Below are positions 47,480 to 56,459 of a stretch of DNA of 64,000 nucleotides, piece after piece. Below the pieces are notes generated by a model. The model saw nothing but the letters and a program-made list of their open reading frames with translations. It was not told the origin of the DNA and did not search any database. How positions within the stretch are numbered: position 1 is the stretch's first letter; the number at the start of each line of letters is the position of its first letter. The DNA lies in contig PBMP01000059.1 in NCBI GenBank assembly GCA_002722705.1, positions 52,600 to 116,599 on the forward strand, written 5' to 3'. The translations under genes were made by a program, and so were the position numbers. This stretch comes from Pseudobdellovibrionaceae bacterium (GTDB taxonomy: Bacteria > Bdellovibrionota > UBA1018 > UBA6935).

Positions 47480-47687
47480 AGACGATCTTAAGAAAAGCTC
47501 CGAGGGCGGACTTCTAGTGAAATCTGAACGGACAATGGCCAAAATGACCCAGACTGAACTTGGTAAGAAAATAGGTGTAGCTCAGAATGTAATTTCTGAA
47601 ATTGAATCAGGAGACCGCCCTATTGGAAAAAAAATGGCACAGCGTTTGGCAAAATTTTTTAAAACAGATTATCGCGTATTTTTATAA
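47316..47687 (+). CDS. XRE-family antitoxin
   Basis: 123 residues. ATG at 47316 is supported by GGAG 7 bases upstream; ATG at 47331 or 47343 would also fit. The N-terminal half is basic, then a helix-turn-helix (MTQTELGKKIGVAQNVISEIESGDRPIGKKMAQRLAKFF). Expected to bind the RelE-like toxin and autoregulate. The overlap with the toxin gene is unusually long (164 bases). Confidence 0.8.
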   Translation: MSVSMKKRRMNGVKIQVGEKKSRLFIVPKEEAKGIVQILKKYEIETSIPWREALKDDLKKSSEGGLLVKSERTMAKMTQTELGKKIGVAQNVISEIESGDRPIGKKMAQRLAKFFKTDYRVFL

Positions 47688-47766
47688 CTTTAAACCGTAC
47701 TTAAAATTTTTTTGATCAAAAAATAATTTTAGAAACTCAACACACTCACCTTCTTGAAAATCCTTA

Positions 47767-48165
47767 TTAATTCGGATTATTCAAAATCCAACTTGATACA
47801 AAATATGAAAAGTCCTGAATTTCCTCCGATGTTGGTGCAACAGGAGATGGACCTCCTTTTGGAGAAAGGTGTAAAAGTTCGATCTGAGACATAGATTCTC
47901 GACTTTTTAAACGTCCGAGCATCGCTTGCATCCTTTTCTCATCAACATTTAAAAACCAACTATCCGTACCTAAATTGAAAATTTTCAACGCGTTTTGGTT
48001 AGTTGTAAGAAGTCCCGGCAAATGACATGAACCGCAATGCTTGGTCAACACGTCGTGTGCTCGTTTCCGTATTACAGTAAAAGAATCTTCTCTCCGTTCG
48101 ACGCCTTCTCCAATAGACGACAAAAGGAGAAGAAACACAAATAAAAGAGCGGCTCTTTGCTTCAT
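47767..48165 (-). CDS. exported c-type cytochrome-like protein
   Basis: 132 residues with signal MKQRAALLFVFLLLLSSIGEG. A single haem motif CGSCH (44-48) follows the LTKHCGSCHLPG context typical of class I cytochromes, and Met residues downstream could be the sixth ligand. Periplasmic electron carrier, partner unknown. Confidence 0.8.
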   Translation of the reverse strand: MKQRAALLFVFLLLLSSIGEGVERREDSFTVIRKRAHDVLTKHCGSCHLPGLLTTNQNALKIFNLGTDSWFLNVDEKRMQAMLGRLKSRESMSQIELLHLSPKGGPSPVAPTSEEIQDFSYFVSSWILNNPN

Positions 48166-48215
48166 ATTTACAATACTACACCAACCTTCATACTTTGCAG
48201 CTTGGTATCATCTAT

Positions 48216-48491
48216 TTATGAGGTAATACGCGAGCCAACCCGCGTTGATCCCAGAAGGAGGCCGATGGAAATTAACAGACCCCAGAACACACCGTCGGCA
48301 GCAGCACCTAATGTTTGAGGAGGTGAAGCACTGTTGAACCACCATGTTGCAACATCCGCGGTTATCGCAATGGCAAGAAGAATGGATAGACATTTGGCGC
48401 TGGTTTGGGCTTTACGTGAGTTGAACCAATTCCAAGCTCTTCCTACAAGGACTCGTTTTTCAGAAATTGAGATTGAATGACTTAAATTCAC
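48216..48491 (-). CDS. small membrane protein behind an antitoxin
   Basis: 91 residues with two hydrophobic segments (about 34-50 and 66-82) and a polar start. It begins at the base after the XRE antitoxin stop codon, so it is cotranscribed with the toxin-antitoxin genes. Not recognised. Confidence 0.6.
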   Translation of the reverse strand: MNLSHSISISEKRVLVGRAWNWFNSRKAQTSAKCLSILLAIAITADVATWWFNSASPPQTLGAAADGVFWGLLISIGLLLGSTRVGSRITS

Positions 48492-48773
48492 TTATGCTAT
48501 TTTTCGTGCGGATATCTTAAAGTCAAATCCAAGGAGAACCAAAATATTCAAAAGAACGTCAAAGGTAATTCGATGCGTACCCACTCCGGACTCAACTTGT
48601 GCAATGCGGCTCTGAGAAACGGAGGCTTTCTTGGCGAGAGCAGCTTGGGAAAGGCCTTTTTTCTTTCTTGTTTTTACAATAAGCTCGATGAGTTTTTGTT
48701 TTTCTCGTACTTCAATCGCATTTACACCAAGTGATTCTGCTAACTCTTCTATATTCATCTCTTTCCAAGCCAT
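48492..48773 (-). CDS. XRE-family antitoxin of a HigBA-type pair
   Basis: 93 residues. Helix-turn-helix at about 35-80: LIVKTRKKKGLSQAALAKKASVS and QSRIAQVESGVGTHRIT. Only 1 base separates it from the toxin stop codon upstream. The toxin gene is frameshifted, so the antitoxin may be an orphan now acting only as a repressor. Confidence 0.82.
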   Translation of the reverse strand: MAWKEMNIEELAESLGVNAIEVREKQKLIELIVKTRKKKGLSQAALAKKASVSQSRIAQVESGVGTHRITFDVLLNILVLLGFDFKISARKIA

Positions 48774-48774
48774 A

Positions 48775-49108
48775 TTAAATCTCCTTAATGCGTTTCAATG
48801 CGATATCGATTTCCTTTTTGGGGAGTTCCTGGGTCTTTTTCTTAAATGCATGAAGCATATAAATGGCATCTTGCTTTTTAATAAAATAAAAGACTCGAAT
48901 CTGCCCACTTCGATCCTTTAAACGCAACTCATGCAATCCAGACCTGAACTGACGCTAGGTTTTTACTCAAAGGCATTGATAGTTTTTGTCCTTGTGAAAG
49001 TAGAGAAACCGCATCAAAAAAATCAGAACGAATATCCTCTGAGCAACTACTCAGAAATTCTTCGATTGGACTCCGACCTGATGCCTTGAGGTAGAACTTT
49101 ACCTTCAC
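48775..49108 (-). pseudogene. frameshifted HigB/Gp49-like toxin
   Basis: From GTG 49108 the frame reads KVKFYLKASGRSPIEEFL to a stop near 48936; the rest is in another frame: FRSGLHELRLKDRSGQ, then IRVFYFIKKQDAIYMLH and KKKTQELPKKEIDIALKR, ending at 48775. Together these are the halves of a phage Gp49/HigB-type toxin (ELRLKDRSGQIRVFYF is diagnostic). The length 334 is 3n+1, so one extra base lies around 48940-48960. Likely inactive. Confidence 0.8.
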
Positions 49109-49480
49109 GCATTCTATTATTAGCTAAAACTAATAATTAGTCAAGACTAATATTTACTCAAAAAAGCGAGCGATTGAACCAATTTTCTTTGGTTCCTCAC
49201 GGTTAACGATGGAAAGCAGGGAGTTAAACAAAAAGAAACATAGATGATTCAGTGTCAGAATTTTTAGGTAACTAAACCTTCAAATTAACAAAGGAAAACA
49301 TCTATGCTTCAAGCTCAGGCTACTCTTTCTCAGTCAATATTGCCACTTCACTTAAAGCTGATTCGATCAGTTCGTGTTGAAAAATACCGTCAGATTCTTC
49401 ATTTGAAGTCGAAACGTAGGGACTTTTGTTTAAGATGTGCGAGGTTATCTGAGTCGAGATATGACTCAAGAGAGGTAGAT

Positions 49481-49504
49481 GTTCGAGTCCAGTTGGCCCG
49501 AACA
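49481..49504 (+). repeat. copy of the 3' end of tRNA-Pro
   Basis: GTTCGAGTCCAGTTGGCCCG followed by AACA matches the T-arm and acceptor end of the tRNA-Pro gene at 50627-50702 with two mismatches in 24 bases. The rest of the tRNA is absent. The intervals 49109-49480 and 49505-49625 hold no convincing gene: open frames on both strands lack family patterns. Confidence 0.75.
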
Positions 49505-49625
49505 TTACTTAGAAAAACCCATTTTTTGTCCTCTCCGTCCCGAACCACAAAAGGAATAACCTCAGCCTCACCAGACCTTCCTCTGGCTTTCTGCTAGGGA
49601 GCTTGTAGACCTAAATGGGTTGAGA

Positions 49626-50186
49626 TCATCTCCACGAGGAAGCTTCGGTTTTGAGAGTATAAACTAACGCTCGGACTTGATCGAGGGGTTCAAGCGCTGG
49701 TTTGTGCATTTGCGCTAAATAAGACTCCAGAAGCTCAAGATCATAAAAACAGTCGCCAGGATGGTCTCGAAAAAATTGGACCTCGCTAAAAGTATTCAAT
49801 GAAAATGCATTTAAAATAGCTACATCGGCAATGTAATCAATCGCCGCCGAGAGGTCCTCCGCCCGGGTAAGAGAAGCAATCTCCTTTTCCAAGGCTGCCT
49901 CTAAACTATAGATTTGATCAAGAAGGTCACGCTGTAGAGAAAACCCCAACTGCGACGCGGCCGGCGAGGCAATTCTAGACTGCATAATCATGGCATTTGT
50001 CCTGCCGGCAGCTTCCAACTCGGCTCTTAGTTCGAACAACTTGTTTTCAATTTTTTCTAAATCTTCTTGAACAGAGCTTAAGTCTTCCAAGATTTGATTC
50101 TCTATTCGGATCAACTCACCCTCTAGAGAAGTCCCAGCATTCGCAAAAAAGCTCACGAGACTAAATAACAAGAAAATCACTTTCAT
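49626..50186 (-). CDS. exported coiled-coil protein
   Basis: 186 residues from ATG 50186, which starts a signal peptide MKVIFLLFSLVSFFANAG; an in-frame start 11 codons upstream is less likely. A heptad-rich helix spans about 25-110 (IRIENQILEDLSSVQEDLEKI). No family recognised. Local base composition is more GC-rich than neighbours, which may mean transfer. Confidence 0.7.
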   Translation of the reverse strand: MKVIFLLFSLVSFFANAGTSLEGELIRIENQILEDLSSVQEDLEKIENKLFELRAELEAAGRTNAMIMQSRIASPAASQLGFSLQRDLLDQIYSLEAALEKEIASLTRAEDLSAAIDYIADVAILNAFSLNTFSEVQFFRDHPGDCFYDLELLESYLAQMHKPALEPLDQVRALVYTLKTEASSWR

Positions 50187-50372
50187 AGGGGGGCTCCTTT
50201 TAGTTCTGACACATACCATTAAAACAGACTAAAATCTTCAGAAACTTGCGTCATACCGACCTTTATCTATGGTTCAATACGGTCCGTAGGTTTTAGGAAT
50301 AGCTGAGGTTTCGCGGAATTGCGTAACCCCAGAGTGTACTGGGAATCTTGCCAGAAAAATTGGGCTGAAATT

Positions 50373-50449
50373 TGGTGGGCCCGGAGGGACTTGAACCCCC
50401 GACCAATCCGTTATGAGCGGATGGCTCTAACCAGCTGAGCTACAGGCCC
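50373..50449 (-). tRNA. tRNA with anticodon CAU, probably tRNA-Ile2
   Basis: 77 nt including encoded CCA. Acceptor GGGCCTG pairs with CGGGCCC (one G-U); D-loop TAGCTCAGCTGGTTAGAGC; anticodon stem ATCCG/CGGAT around CTCATAA; T-arm GGGGGTTCAAGTCCCTC. The CUCAUAA loop and the GGTC variable region resemble tRNA-Ile(CAU), which reads AUA after lysidine modification; elongator tRNA-Met is the alternative. Confidence 0.92.
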
Positions 50450-50626
50450 AAAATAAATTTCAATCAGAGACAGTACTATCAAAATAACAAATAATGACCA
50501 ACAGATTTGCGATAAGAAAAAGATAAAATGCATTATAGTTTACTTTTTTTATTTGTTTTTATAAGTTTTTGATCAAACAAAAGAAAGTTCCATTTTTAAA
50601 AAAAATCAGTTACAGCAAAAATATTC

Positions 50627-50702
50627 GGGCTATGGCGCAGTCTGGTAGCGCGCACGTCTGGGGGACGTGAGGTCGCTGGTTCGAGTCCAGTTAGCCCGAC
50701 CA
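50627..50702 (+). tRNA. tRNA-Pro (anticodon GGG)
   Basis: 76 nt including encoded CCA. Acceptor CGGGCTA pairs fully with TAGCCCG; anticodon stem CACGT/ACGTG encloses CTGGGGG, giving anticodon GGG; T-arm GGTTCGAGTCC. A copy of its 3' end lies about 1.1 kb upstream at 49481-49504. Confidence 0.95.
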
Positions 50703-50905
50703 TTTTTTGAAAATCGAATAGCTCTACTTTTTACTTACCTTAAAGCAGCATGAACCCATGAACCAGAAAAGCCCGTCGAATCTTTCGCCGAATTTCGGCG
50801 TATTTCAAAATTTTGCTTCGTGGATGCTACTTTTTTGCTACTCGTCGTTTTGACAATTATTCCCCTTTATGCGACAGAATGAAAAACTTTTAGGGGAAGT
50901 TTATT

Positions 50906-51562
50906 ATGATTCGCGGACTGTTATCCATTTCTCTTAGCATGGCGTTATTTTCAGGCAGCGCGTATGCTATTCCAAATTTTGACGAGCAAGTGAAAGCAGA
51001 CTTGCCATTCATTTCGGTTTTTTATGATGTCGTTGATTCACAGTTATTTTACACGTTTCCTGAAACCTACGCCGTATGTAATCAAAATGGTAAGCTTGAG
51101 TTTTCGTTCTCATCGTTTCAGGTTCCAGGTAAATCGCCGCAGGTAGTGGTCCAATACAACCTATGCCCATCACATAGTAAGTTTGCAGAAGCGGCAAAAG
51201 CTCTAGAGAAAAAATACCCTGGCTCGAAGCTTGTGTACGTTCCTCTTGATAGCATCGTTGCCGACGAAGGACTTTGGGACCTTGTTTTTGACGGGCTTGA
51301 TGTAAAATATCAATGTGCACCGGTTGTCGGATCGAAAGTAGACAAGGTTTCTTGTCAAATTAGCGCCCAGGGCAGAGAGGCGAGCAAAAGACTCCATTTC
51401 TTATTCGCTGATAATGCCACTCTCGTACTCAATGGTTATTTTGACCTGACCTTCTCCGGTCTTAGGTCCACCTATGTTCAAAGGACGAAGGGCACAGTCG
51501 AATTCGGTGTATTGGGTATGAAGGATCATCCCGAGCTTCTCAAAATCGAATGGAAGCCATAA
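50906..51562 (+). CDS. exported protein, unknown function
   Basis: 218 residues with signal MIRGLLSISLSMALFSGSAYA and AGGGGAA upstream of ATG. Four Cys in the mature chain could form two disulfides. Mostly strand-like sequence; no known domain. The gene is richer in G+C than most of the window, like the 49.6-kb gene. Confidence 0.75.
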   Translation: MIRGLLSISLSMALFSGSAYAIPNFDEQVKADLPFISVFYDVVDSQLFYTFPETYAVCNQNGKLEFSFSSFQVPGKSPQVVVQYNLCPSHSKFAEAAKALEKKYPGSKLVYVPLDSIVADEGLWDLVFDGLDVKYQCAPVVGSKVDKVSCQISAQGREASKRLHFLFADNATLVLNGYFDLTFSGLRSTYVQRTKGTVEFGVLGMKDHPELLKIEWKP

Positions 51563-51662
51563 AGGTAAGGAACTGAAAGATGAAAAAGGGAGCGGCATGC
51601 TCCCTAGGAGCGGACGGCAAAGCGTCCGGTCCAATCGTCAAATCAGCAAATTAACTTTCCAC

Positions 51663-51846
51663 GCTAGCGCGACCGCACGCAGCGCACGGCATTGAGGTAG
51701 TAGTTGTCGCTGCGGTTGGCGACGACGAAGTCACCATCGTAGCCATCGAGTTTGTAGGCTTTAAAGAAGTGGTACACCGACGAAGACCAGAACCAATAAC
51801 CCCCAAAGTCTGCAATATTTGATAATGAATGCGAGTCAAGATCTTA
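51663..51846 (-). pseudogene. C-terminal fragment of a DUF1566 (Lcl) protein
   Basis: The minus frame reads LSNIADFGGYWFWSSSVYHF through GDFVVANRSDNYYLNAVRCVR to a stop at 51663. The WSSSVY...VRCVR ending is the DUF1566/Lcl C-terminal signature seen in exported proteins. A stop lies just upstream and no start or N-terminal domain is present, so only the tail remains. GC-rich compared with its surroundings. Confidence 0.75.
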
Positions 51847-51934
51847 GTAGTAACCATAAATTTTAAATAAACACAATTAGCATGTGTTTCAGGAAAAATT
51901 GACTCGTTGCATTTTTTTTTTATAGTCTTCATGC

Positions 51935-52801
51935 ATGATTAAATCCCTTTTGTGTTTAGTTCTTGTTTTTTTTTCAATGAATATCACTGTTTACGCTGCT
52001 GGTGAGCGTTATTTAGATGGTGTTCACGAGGTAAAAGGGGATCAATTACATCTTGTTGAAGAAAAAAATTTTTTTACGGATTGGTCACATTTTTCGAAAG
52101 GTTCAAAAGCTTTTTTAAAGCTTATTCAAAGATTACCCTGTCAGTATGTTGTCTCTCCTTCGAATCAATTGTTACGAGTTTTATTTTCTTCTAATGAAGG
52201 TCGCACTCGAACTAAGATAGTTATTTACCCGAACGAATTAACCGTTAAAGGCCATTTTCCTACCAAGTCTGGACTTCTAAGTTTTTCTTTTAAAGGAAAG
52301 AAAAAGCTTCATCGCTTGGATGTTCAAGGAGCTTTAGAAGACTCTGGTAAGTTGGCTCGTTTCCTAAAGGACAGAGACCAAGACAAAACATACCCCAATT
52401 GGGAACTTTTGATAGCAGGTACTCTTTCCGATGACGGTCTATCGCTTCGAGCAAATATGATTAAATCAAGTTACCGTGAAGGTATTATCCCAAAAAGAGG
52501 TACTCCTGATTATGGTTTTCCTATTTTGATAGAAGGAGTTCTTCGACTTGAAGATGGAATTTACTTTATGGACGGTTTCTCTGAATCGAGATACGTTTTT
52601 GGCGTAGAGGCACAAAGGGTCCCTATTGATGAGAAACAAATCATGGATAAAATCAGCTCCTATGTAGGGAAGAAGGTCGTTGTAAGTGGAATGCATCGTC
52701 TCCGAGCCAAGCCCGTAATGACTTCAGTTTTTTCAATCGATACTTATCAAGAAATATTAGACAGGTGTTCTCTTACTTTGAAGGGAGCTTCGTCTCAGTA
52801 A
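51935..52801 (+). CDS. exported protein, unknown function
   Basis: 288 residues with signal MIKSLLCLVLVFFSMNITVYA. Sequence is mixed with several Lys/Phe-rich strands (SGLLSFSFKGKKKLHR) and an ending VVVSGMHRLRAKPVM... that recalls OB-type folds, without certainty. Codon use differs slightly from the core genes (more TTT/GTT). No RBS is obvious. Confidence 0.7.
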   Translation: MIKSLLCLVLVFFSMNITVYAAGERYLDGVHEVKGDQLHLVEEKNFFTDWSHFSKGSKAFLKLIQRLPCQYVVSPSNQLLRVLFSSNEGRTRTKIVIYPNELTVKGHFPTKSGLLSFSFKGKKKLHRLDVQGALEDSGKLARFLKDRDQDKTYPNWELLIAGTLSDDGLSLRANMIKSSYREGIIPKRGTPDYGFPILIEGVLRLEDGIYFMDGFSESRYVFGVEAQRVPIDEKQIMDKISSYVGKKVVVSGMHRLRAKPVMTSVFSIDTYQEILDRCSLTLKGASSQ

Positions 52802-53064
52802 TGAGAATTCATTTATTGTTTTCTCCAATGGCTATTACTACCCTAGTTAGAAAAAACAAGTTGTCCGGCTTTTTTTGAAATTCCATTTAATAACCGAATA
52901 AAATAAATATTTTTATGAAAGCAGAGCTATTTCTTCTTGAATGATTAGATTGACCGAAAAATATCCGCCCTATCATGCCTCGTGGCATCATGAATTCTAT
53001 TACTTCTTTTATTTTGATTTTTTTACTTTATTCACCCACGCTTCTCAACTCACTCCTTGATTTA

Positions 53065-53298
53065 AAAGTAACTATAACCTTAAAAATCCAGGATTGATTC
53101 CTTACGATGGAGCATGTTTTTTAAACGATCACCTTAAAATATTTCCGTGCTCATTGATGGAAGTACAGAAAAACCTTACGGTCAAACCGCAGTATGGAAT
53201 TTAGTTTGTGAATCTCAATCAGCGGGAACGCGCTTTACACTTCCACTAGAAATGAGATGGTTCCTTCAGAAACTCCGAAATTTACAGAGTATATAATG
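53065..53298 (+). pseudogene. gene fragment with a frameshift, unknown family
   Basis: The plus strand reads YNLKNPGLIPYDGACFLND and continues, after a frame change near 53140, as LIDGSTEKPYGQTAVWNLVC and ESQSAGTRFTLPLEMRW up to a stop at about 53298. This is protein-like but has no start. The rest of the interval 52802-53064 shows nothing but AT-rich sequence and a small hairpin (ATGCC/GGCAT at about 52974). Confidence 0.45.
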
Positions 53299-53545
53299 AT
53301 GTGACTTTTGGTTTTGATCTAGGAGGATAGTTCTTTTCATTGATTAAATAGGAAGTAGAAATTCGTTTTTTTAGCTCACCAACAGAGGAACAGCCAAAAA
53401 GCGATACATATAAAGTTTCATCAAAAGATTACTTAACCTCCTCCCATAAATAAGTTTTTCCACAACCCCACGGGCCAACAATTCTAATTCCTCCAGGTTT
53501 ATTTTTATTCAAATGATTGATAATAGTATTTTTACAATTTCTCTA
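53282..53545 (-). pseudogene. fragment of a KAP-like P-loop NTPase
   Basis: The minus frame reads NTIINHLNKNKPGGIRIVG followed by PWGCGKTYLWEEVK, a stop, then SFDETLYVSLFGCSSVGELKKRI, ending at 53282. GPWGCGKT is a Walker A motif and the YVSLFG-x-SS-x-x-ELK block follows it in KAP-type NTPases. No start and an internal TAA show it is a remnant. It lies just downstream of the intact Fic gene on the same strand. Confidence 0.65.
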
Positions 53546-53559
53546 TTTTTCATTTTTCT

Positions 53560-54804
53560 CTACCCTTTCCGGACTCTCTCCTTAAGCTCTTTACTCTTAA
53601 CAAAGTAAATAAACTTTTTTCCCTTTCTTTCTTCTTTAAGGAAGCCCTTGCCAAGTAAATCTTTTAACTCTCTCCTCGCTATTTCTCTGGATTTGTCTAT
53701 TTCTTCTGCGTAATCCTCTATTGTTACCTCTCGATATTTATTCAAGGCCAATTTTTGTAAAAGAGAAACTTGGTTTATGTTTAGATTGTCTGACTCTATT
53801 AGATTAGATATTTCAATCAAGTAATTTACTTTCTGCTCAACTTTTTTCACTGATGTGATCAAGGAGTCTAAACAGAAGTCAATAAAGTAGGTCATATCTA
53901 ACTCATGTTCTTTGACTAGCTCAAATGACTTTTCATATCTCTTTCCGTACTCTTTCAAGTTAGCTGAAACAGATAATAACTCTACAAATTTAAGCTCATT
54001 CTTTATTGCTTTAAAATAAAATAATGTTCTAGCTGTTCTTCCATTTCCGTCGAAAAAAGGGTGGATATAAGCAATGAAATAATGAAGCAGAATGCCTTTA
54101 ATTAAGCCATGTAAAAAACGTGGATGATCTGTAACTAGACTTATCATCTCATTGATAGCCGCATCTATTTTTTCATGTAATATTCCTTGGTGGGGCCCTA
54201 CGTAAACAACATCATCTCTAAATTTTCCACAGAAATTGGCATCATCTCCCTCTAAAGTATTTTTTGAAACAACTTCATGAATTTTTAGTACAACACCGCT
54301 TGAAACTGGAAGGGAGGAGTTTTCTTTAATCCACTTCATTGCAAAATAATTATTGATAAGCATCCACTCATCTTTATTCTTAGGTTTTTTTCCTGAAGCA
54401 ATTAAGGCCTTTGCCTTTGAGCGAGTGCTATTTGCGCCCTCATATATTGCTGAGGTGATCGCTTCCTCTACGGCAGCGTTTGCCAAAAATTCATTTTTAA
54501 AAGTTCTCTGGTTTTCTATCTTGTCGTAGAGGCGATTACCTAAAGCTTCAACTTGATGAATTTTTTTATTTATTGAATCTGAAGGAAAGTACCAGAACTT
54601 TTTTTCAATCGAATCTAGGAAAAATGGAATTGCTCCCATTTTGCGAAAATATTGAATCTGGACTTTTAGCTCTGGCCAATCAGACTGTGACTTACCCAAC
54701 TTCTCAAGCCTGTATTTGATATCCTCAAGAGGGGTGTATCTATCCTGAGTGTATTTGAGCCAAATCTCGTTATTTAGAAATTCAAAATCATTTTTAGAGG
54801 CCAT
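53560..54804 (-). CDS. Fic family protein
   Basis: 414 residues. N-terminal Fic_N-type region, then the active site HPFFDGNGRTAR (248-259) with the catalytic His248. An inhibitory helix motif SAIYEG (118-123) precedes it, so this is a class II, self-inhibited Fic with Glu122 expected to block ATP. The C-terminus is a winged helix-turn-helix (about 330-400, EDYAEEIDKSREIARRELKDLL). Fic proteins transfer AMP or other groups to target proteins; this fused type is often a stand-alone regulator. ATG at 54804. Confidence 0.93.
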   Translation of the reverse strand: MASKNDFEFLNNEIWLKYTQDRYTPLEDIKYRLEKLGKSQSDWPELKVQIQYFRKMGAIPFFLDSIEKKFWYFPSDSINKKIHQVEALGNRLYDKIENQRTFKNEFLANAAVEEAITSAIYEGANSTRSKAKALIASGKKPKNKDEWMLINNYFAMKWIKENSSLPVSSGVVLKIHEVVSKNTLEGDDANFCGKFRDDVVYVGPHQGILHEKIDAAINEMISLVTDHPRFLHGLIKGILLHYFIAYIHPFFDGNGRTARTLFYFKAIKNELKFVELLSVSANLKEYGKRYEKSFELVKEHELDMTYFIDFCLDSLITSVKKVEQKVNYLIEISNLIESDNLNINQVSLLQKLALNKYREVTIEDYAEEIDKSREIARRELKDLLGKGFLKEERKGKKFIYFVKSKELKERVRKG

Positions 54805-55081
54805 ATTTTAGAATTCATCCTACAATATTTGTAACATTTATTGTTATTTTCTACAACTTTTAGGCAAAATAGTTGTAGAAAATAAACTGTAAGAACTAAA
54901 ATCATTTACTTTCAATAGGTTACAACTACAAACCTACTTGCAGTTAGCCCAACGTAGGTATTACGATAATTCAAAAAATCTCGCATCACACCCAAATCAA
55001 TCTCGAAAACGTACTTAAATCGATTGATCTCATTTCTAAAAGCAGTTGAACTATTGAAACCGTTTCTCAGGAGTCAGTACG

Positions 55082-55405
55082 GAAAAGAGAGAATTGACAA
55101 AACTCAATGAATTTTCTGAAGATATCGATAAAATTTTCCGTTAAAAATTAACTGAAAATAATATCAAACTCACATGGAAAGGCTTCGACTCTGATAAAGA
55201 ACACTGCCGTATCAGTGTCATTGATTCAGGAACGATCAGTACCGAAGTGAGAGATCAAATTTTTGATTTATTTGTTTTCAACAAAGTCAAACACTACCTT
55301 TATTATTACCCTTCCAATCTATTTACCGAGATAACTTATAAAAAGAAGAGAGAGTCTATGTGTAAGGGACAAAAATACTGCCAAATAACAAGCCTGGATT
55401 ATTAA
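55082..55405 (+). pseudogene. histidine kinase remnant
   Basis: The frame reads EKRELTKLNEFSEDIDKIFR, a stop, then KLTENNIKLTWKGFDSDKEH and CRISVIDSGTISTEVRDQIFDLFVF. VIDSG...IFDLFVF is the G1 region and following block of a histidine-kinase ATPase domain, but the N-box is deleted and the G2 box is gone. A second scrap (IIQKISHHTQINLENVLKSI, about 54972-55035) may be part of the same gene. The remainder of 54805-55596 holds nothing recognisable. Confidence 0.65.
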
Positions 55406-55596
55406 CAAGTTTTTCAAAATCGCTTTAATAATCCAAAAACCTCTTCAATTAAAATCACCAAACAATGCATTGACTTATTTTTTTAATAAATACAGAAAGT
55501 TAAGGCTCCAATTCTCCTCTTTAGTAGAATAACGCAATATGGTATTCCACAGTCTCAAACAATTGGTTATAAAATCGTAATTGAGAAGAAGATAAA

Positions 55597-56457
55597 GTGA
55601 GCTTATTAAAACGAATCTACATTGAAATTTCAAATATCTGTAACCTTAATTGCTCTTTTTGTCCAATTGATGAACGACAAAAGTCCATCATGAAACTCGA
55701 TGAGTTTGAAAAAATCGTCAGACAATCGGTTCCACTTGCCGAAGAAATCTGTCTTCATCTAATGGGAGAACCGTTAGCTCATCCACAGTTTTTAGAAATT
55801 CTTAAAATTTGCAGTGACTATAAAGCACAGATTCAGTTGACAACAAATGGCCTACTCATAAAACGCTATCAAGAAGTGCTTATGAGTTACAAAAACATCA
55901 GACAAATTAATTTTTCAGTTCAATCCTTTCGAGAAAATTATCCAGACAAAGATTTAAAAGAATACCTAACACCTATTTTAAATTTTATTGAAAAATCTCA
56001 ACCTCAAAGACCTGAGCTTTATTTCAATCTTCGTTTATGGAATCAAAATTCAAAGGAAGAAGATAACTCAGAAGTATTTGATTATCTCGAAAATTATTTT
56101 AATTTAAAAATAAATAGAAATATTGAAGTAGGAGCAGTTAAATCAAAAAAAATATGGAACCGACTTTATCTTCATTTTGATTCTCGTTTTGAATGGCCGT
56201 CGCTTAAAGACCCTATAAAGAGCACAAAAGGACGATGCCATGGTTTAATTAATCACATAGGCATTCTTGCCAATGGTACACTTGTTCCTTGCTGTCTTGA
56301 CGACAAGGGAAGTATCCCTCTAGGGAACTGCAAAGAACAACCAATCAAAGAAATATTAAATAATGAGCGAGCAACAGCGATCCGAAAAGGATTTCTTAAT
56401 GGAATATTAGTAGAAGACTTATGCCAACGCTGTACCTATATTGAAAGATTTCGTTAA
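55597..56457 (+). CDS. radical SAM protein with SPASM-like C-terminus
   Basis: 286 residues, GTG start. The 4Fe-4S/SAM cluster site is CNLNCSFC (Cys15, Cys19, Cys22), followed by LMGEPLAHP and TTNGLL. C-terminal Cys clusters GRCHGLI, VPCCLDDKGSIPLGNC and LCQRC point to auxiliary cluster(s) of a SPASM/twitch type. Such enzymes modify peptides or small molecules by radical chemistry. It is 2 bases upstream of the methyltransferase gene, so one operon. Confidence 0.9.
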   Translation: MSLLKRIYIEISNICNLNCSFCPIDERQKSIMKLDEFEKIVRQSVPLAEEICLHLMGEPLAHPQFLEILKICSDYKAQIQLTTNGLLIKRYQEVLMSYKNIRQINFSVQSFRENYPDKDLKEYLTPILNFIEKSQPQRPELYFNLRLWNQNSKEEDNSEVFDYLENYFNLKINRNIEVGAVKSKKIWNRLYLHFDSRFEWPSLKDPIKSTKGRCHGLINHIGILANGTLVPCCLDDKGSIPLGNCKEQPIKEILNNERATAIRKGFLNGILVEDLCQRCTYIERFR

Positions 56458-56459
56458 CT

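Noticed and set aside
49304..49597. 97-residue open frame on the plus strand with a fair RBS
   Set aside because: Composition is not protein-like, it runs through the tRNA-Pro 3' fragment, and a competing minus-strand frame covers the same bases.
51651..51932. 93-residue minus-strand open frame with Thr-rich end
   Set aside because: The neighbouring frame carries the true DUF1566 tail; this one is its out-of-frame shadow.
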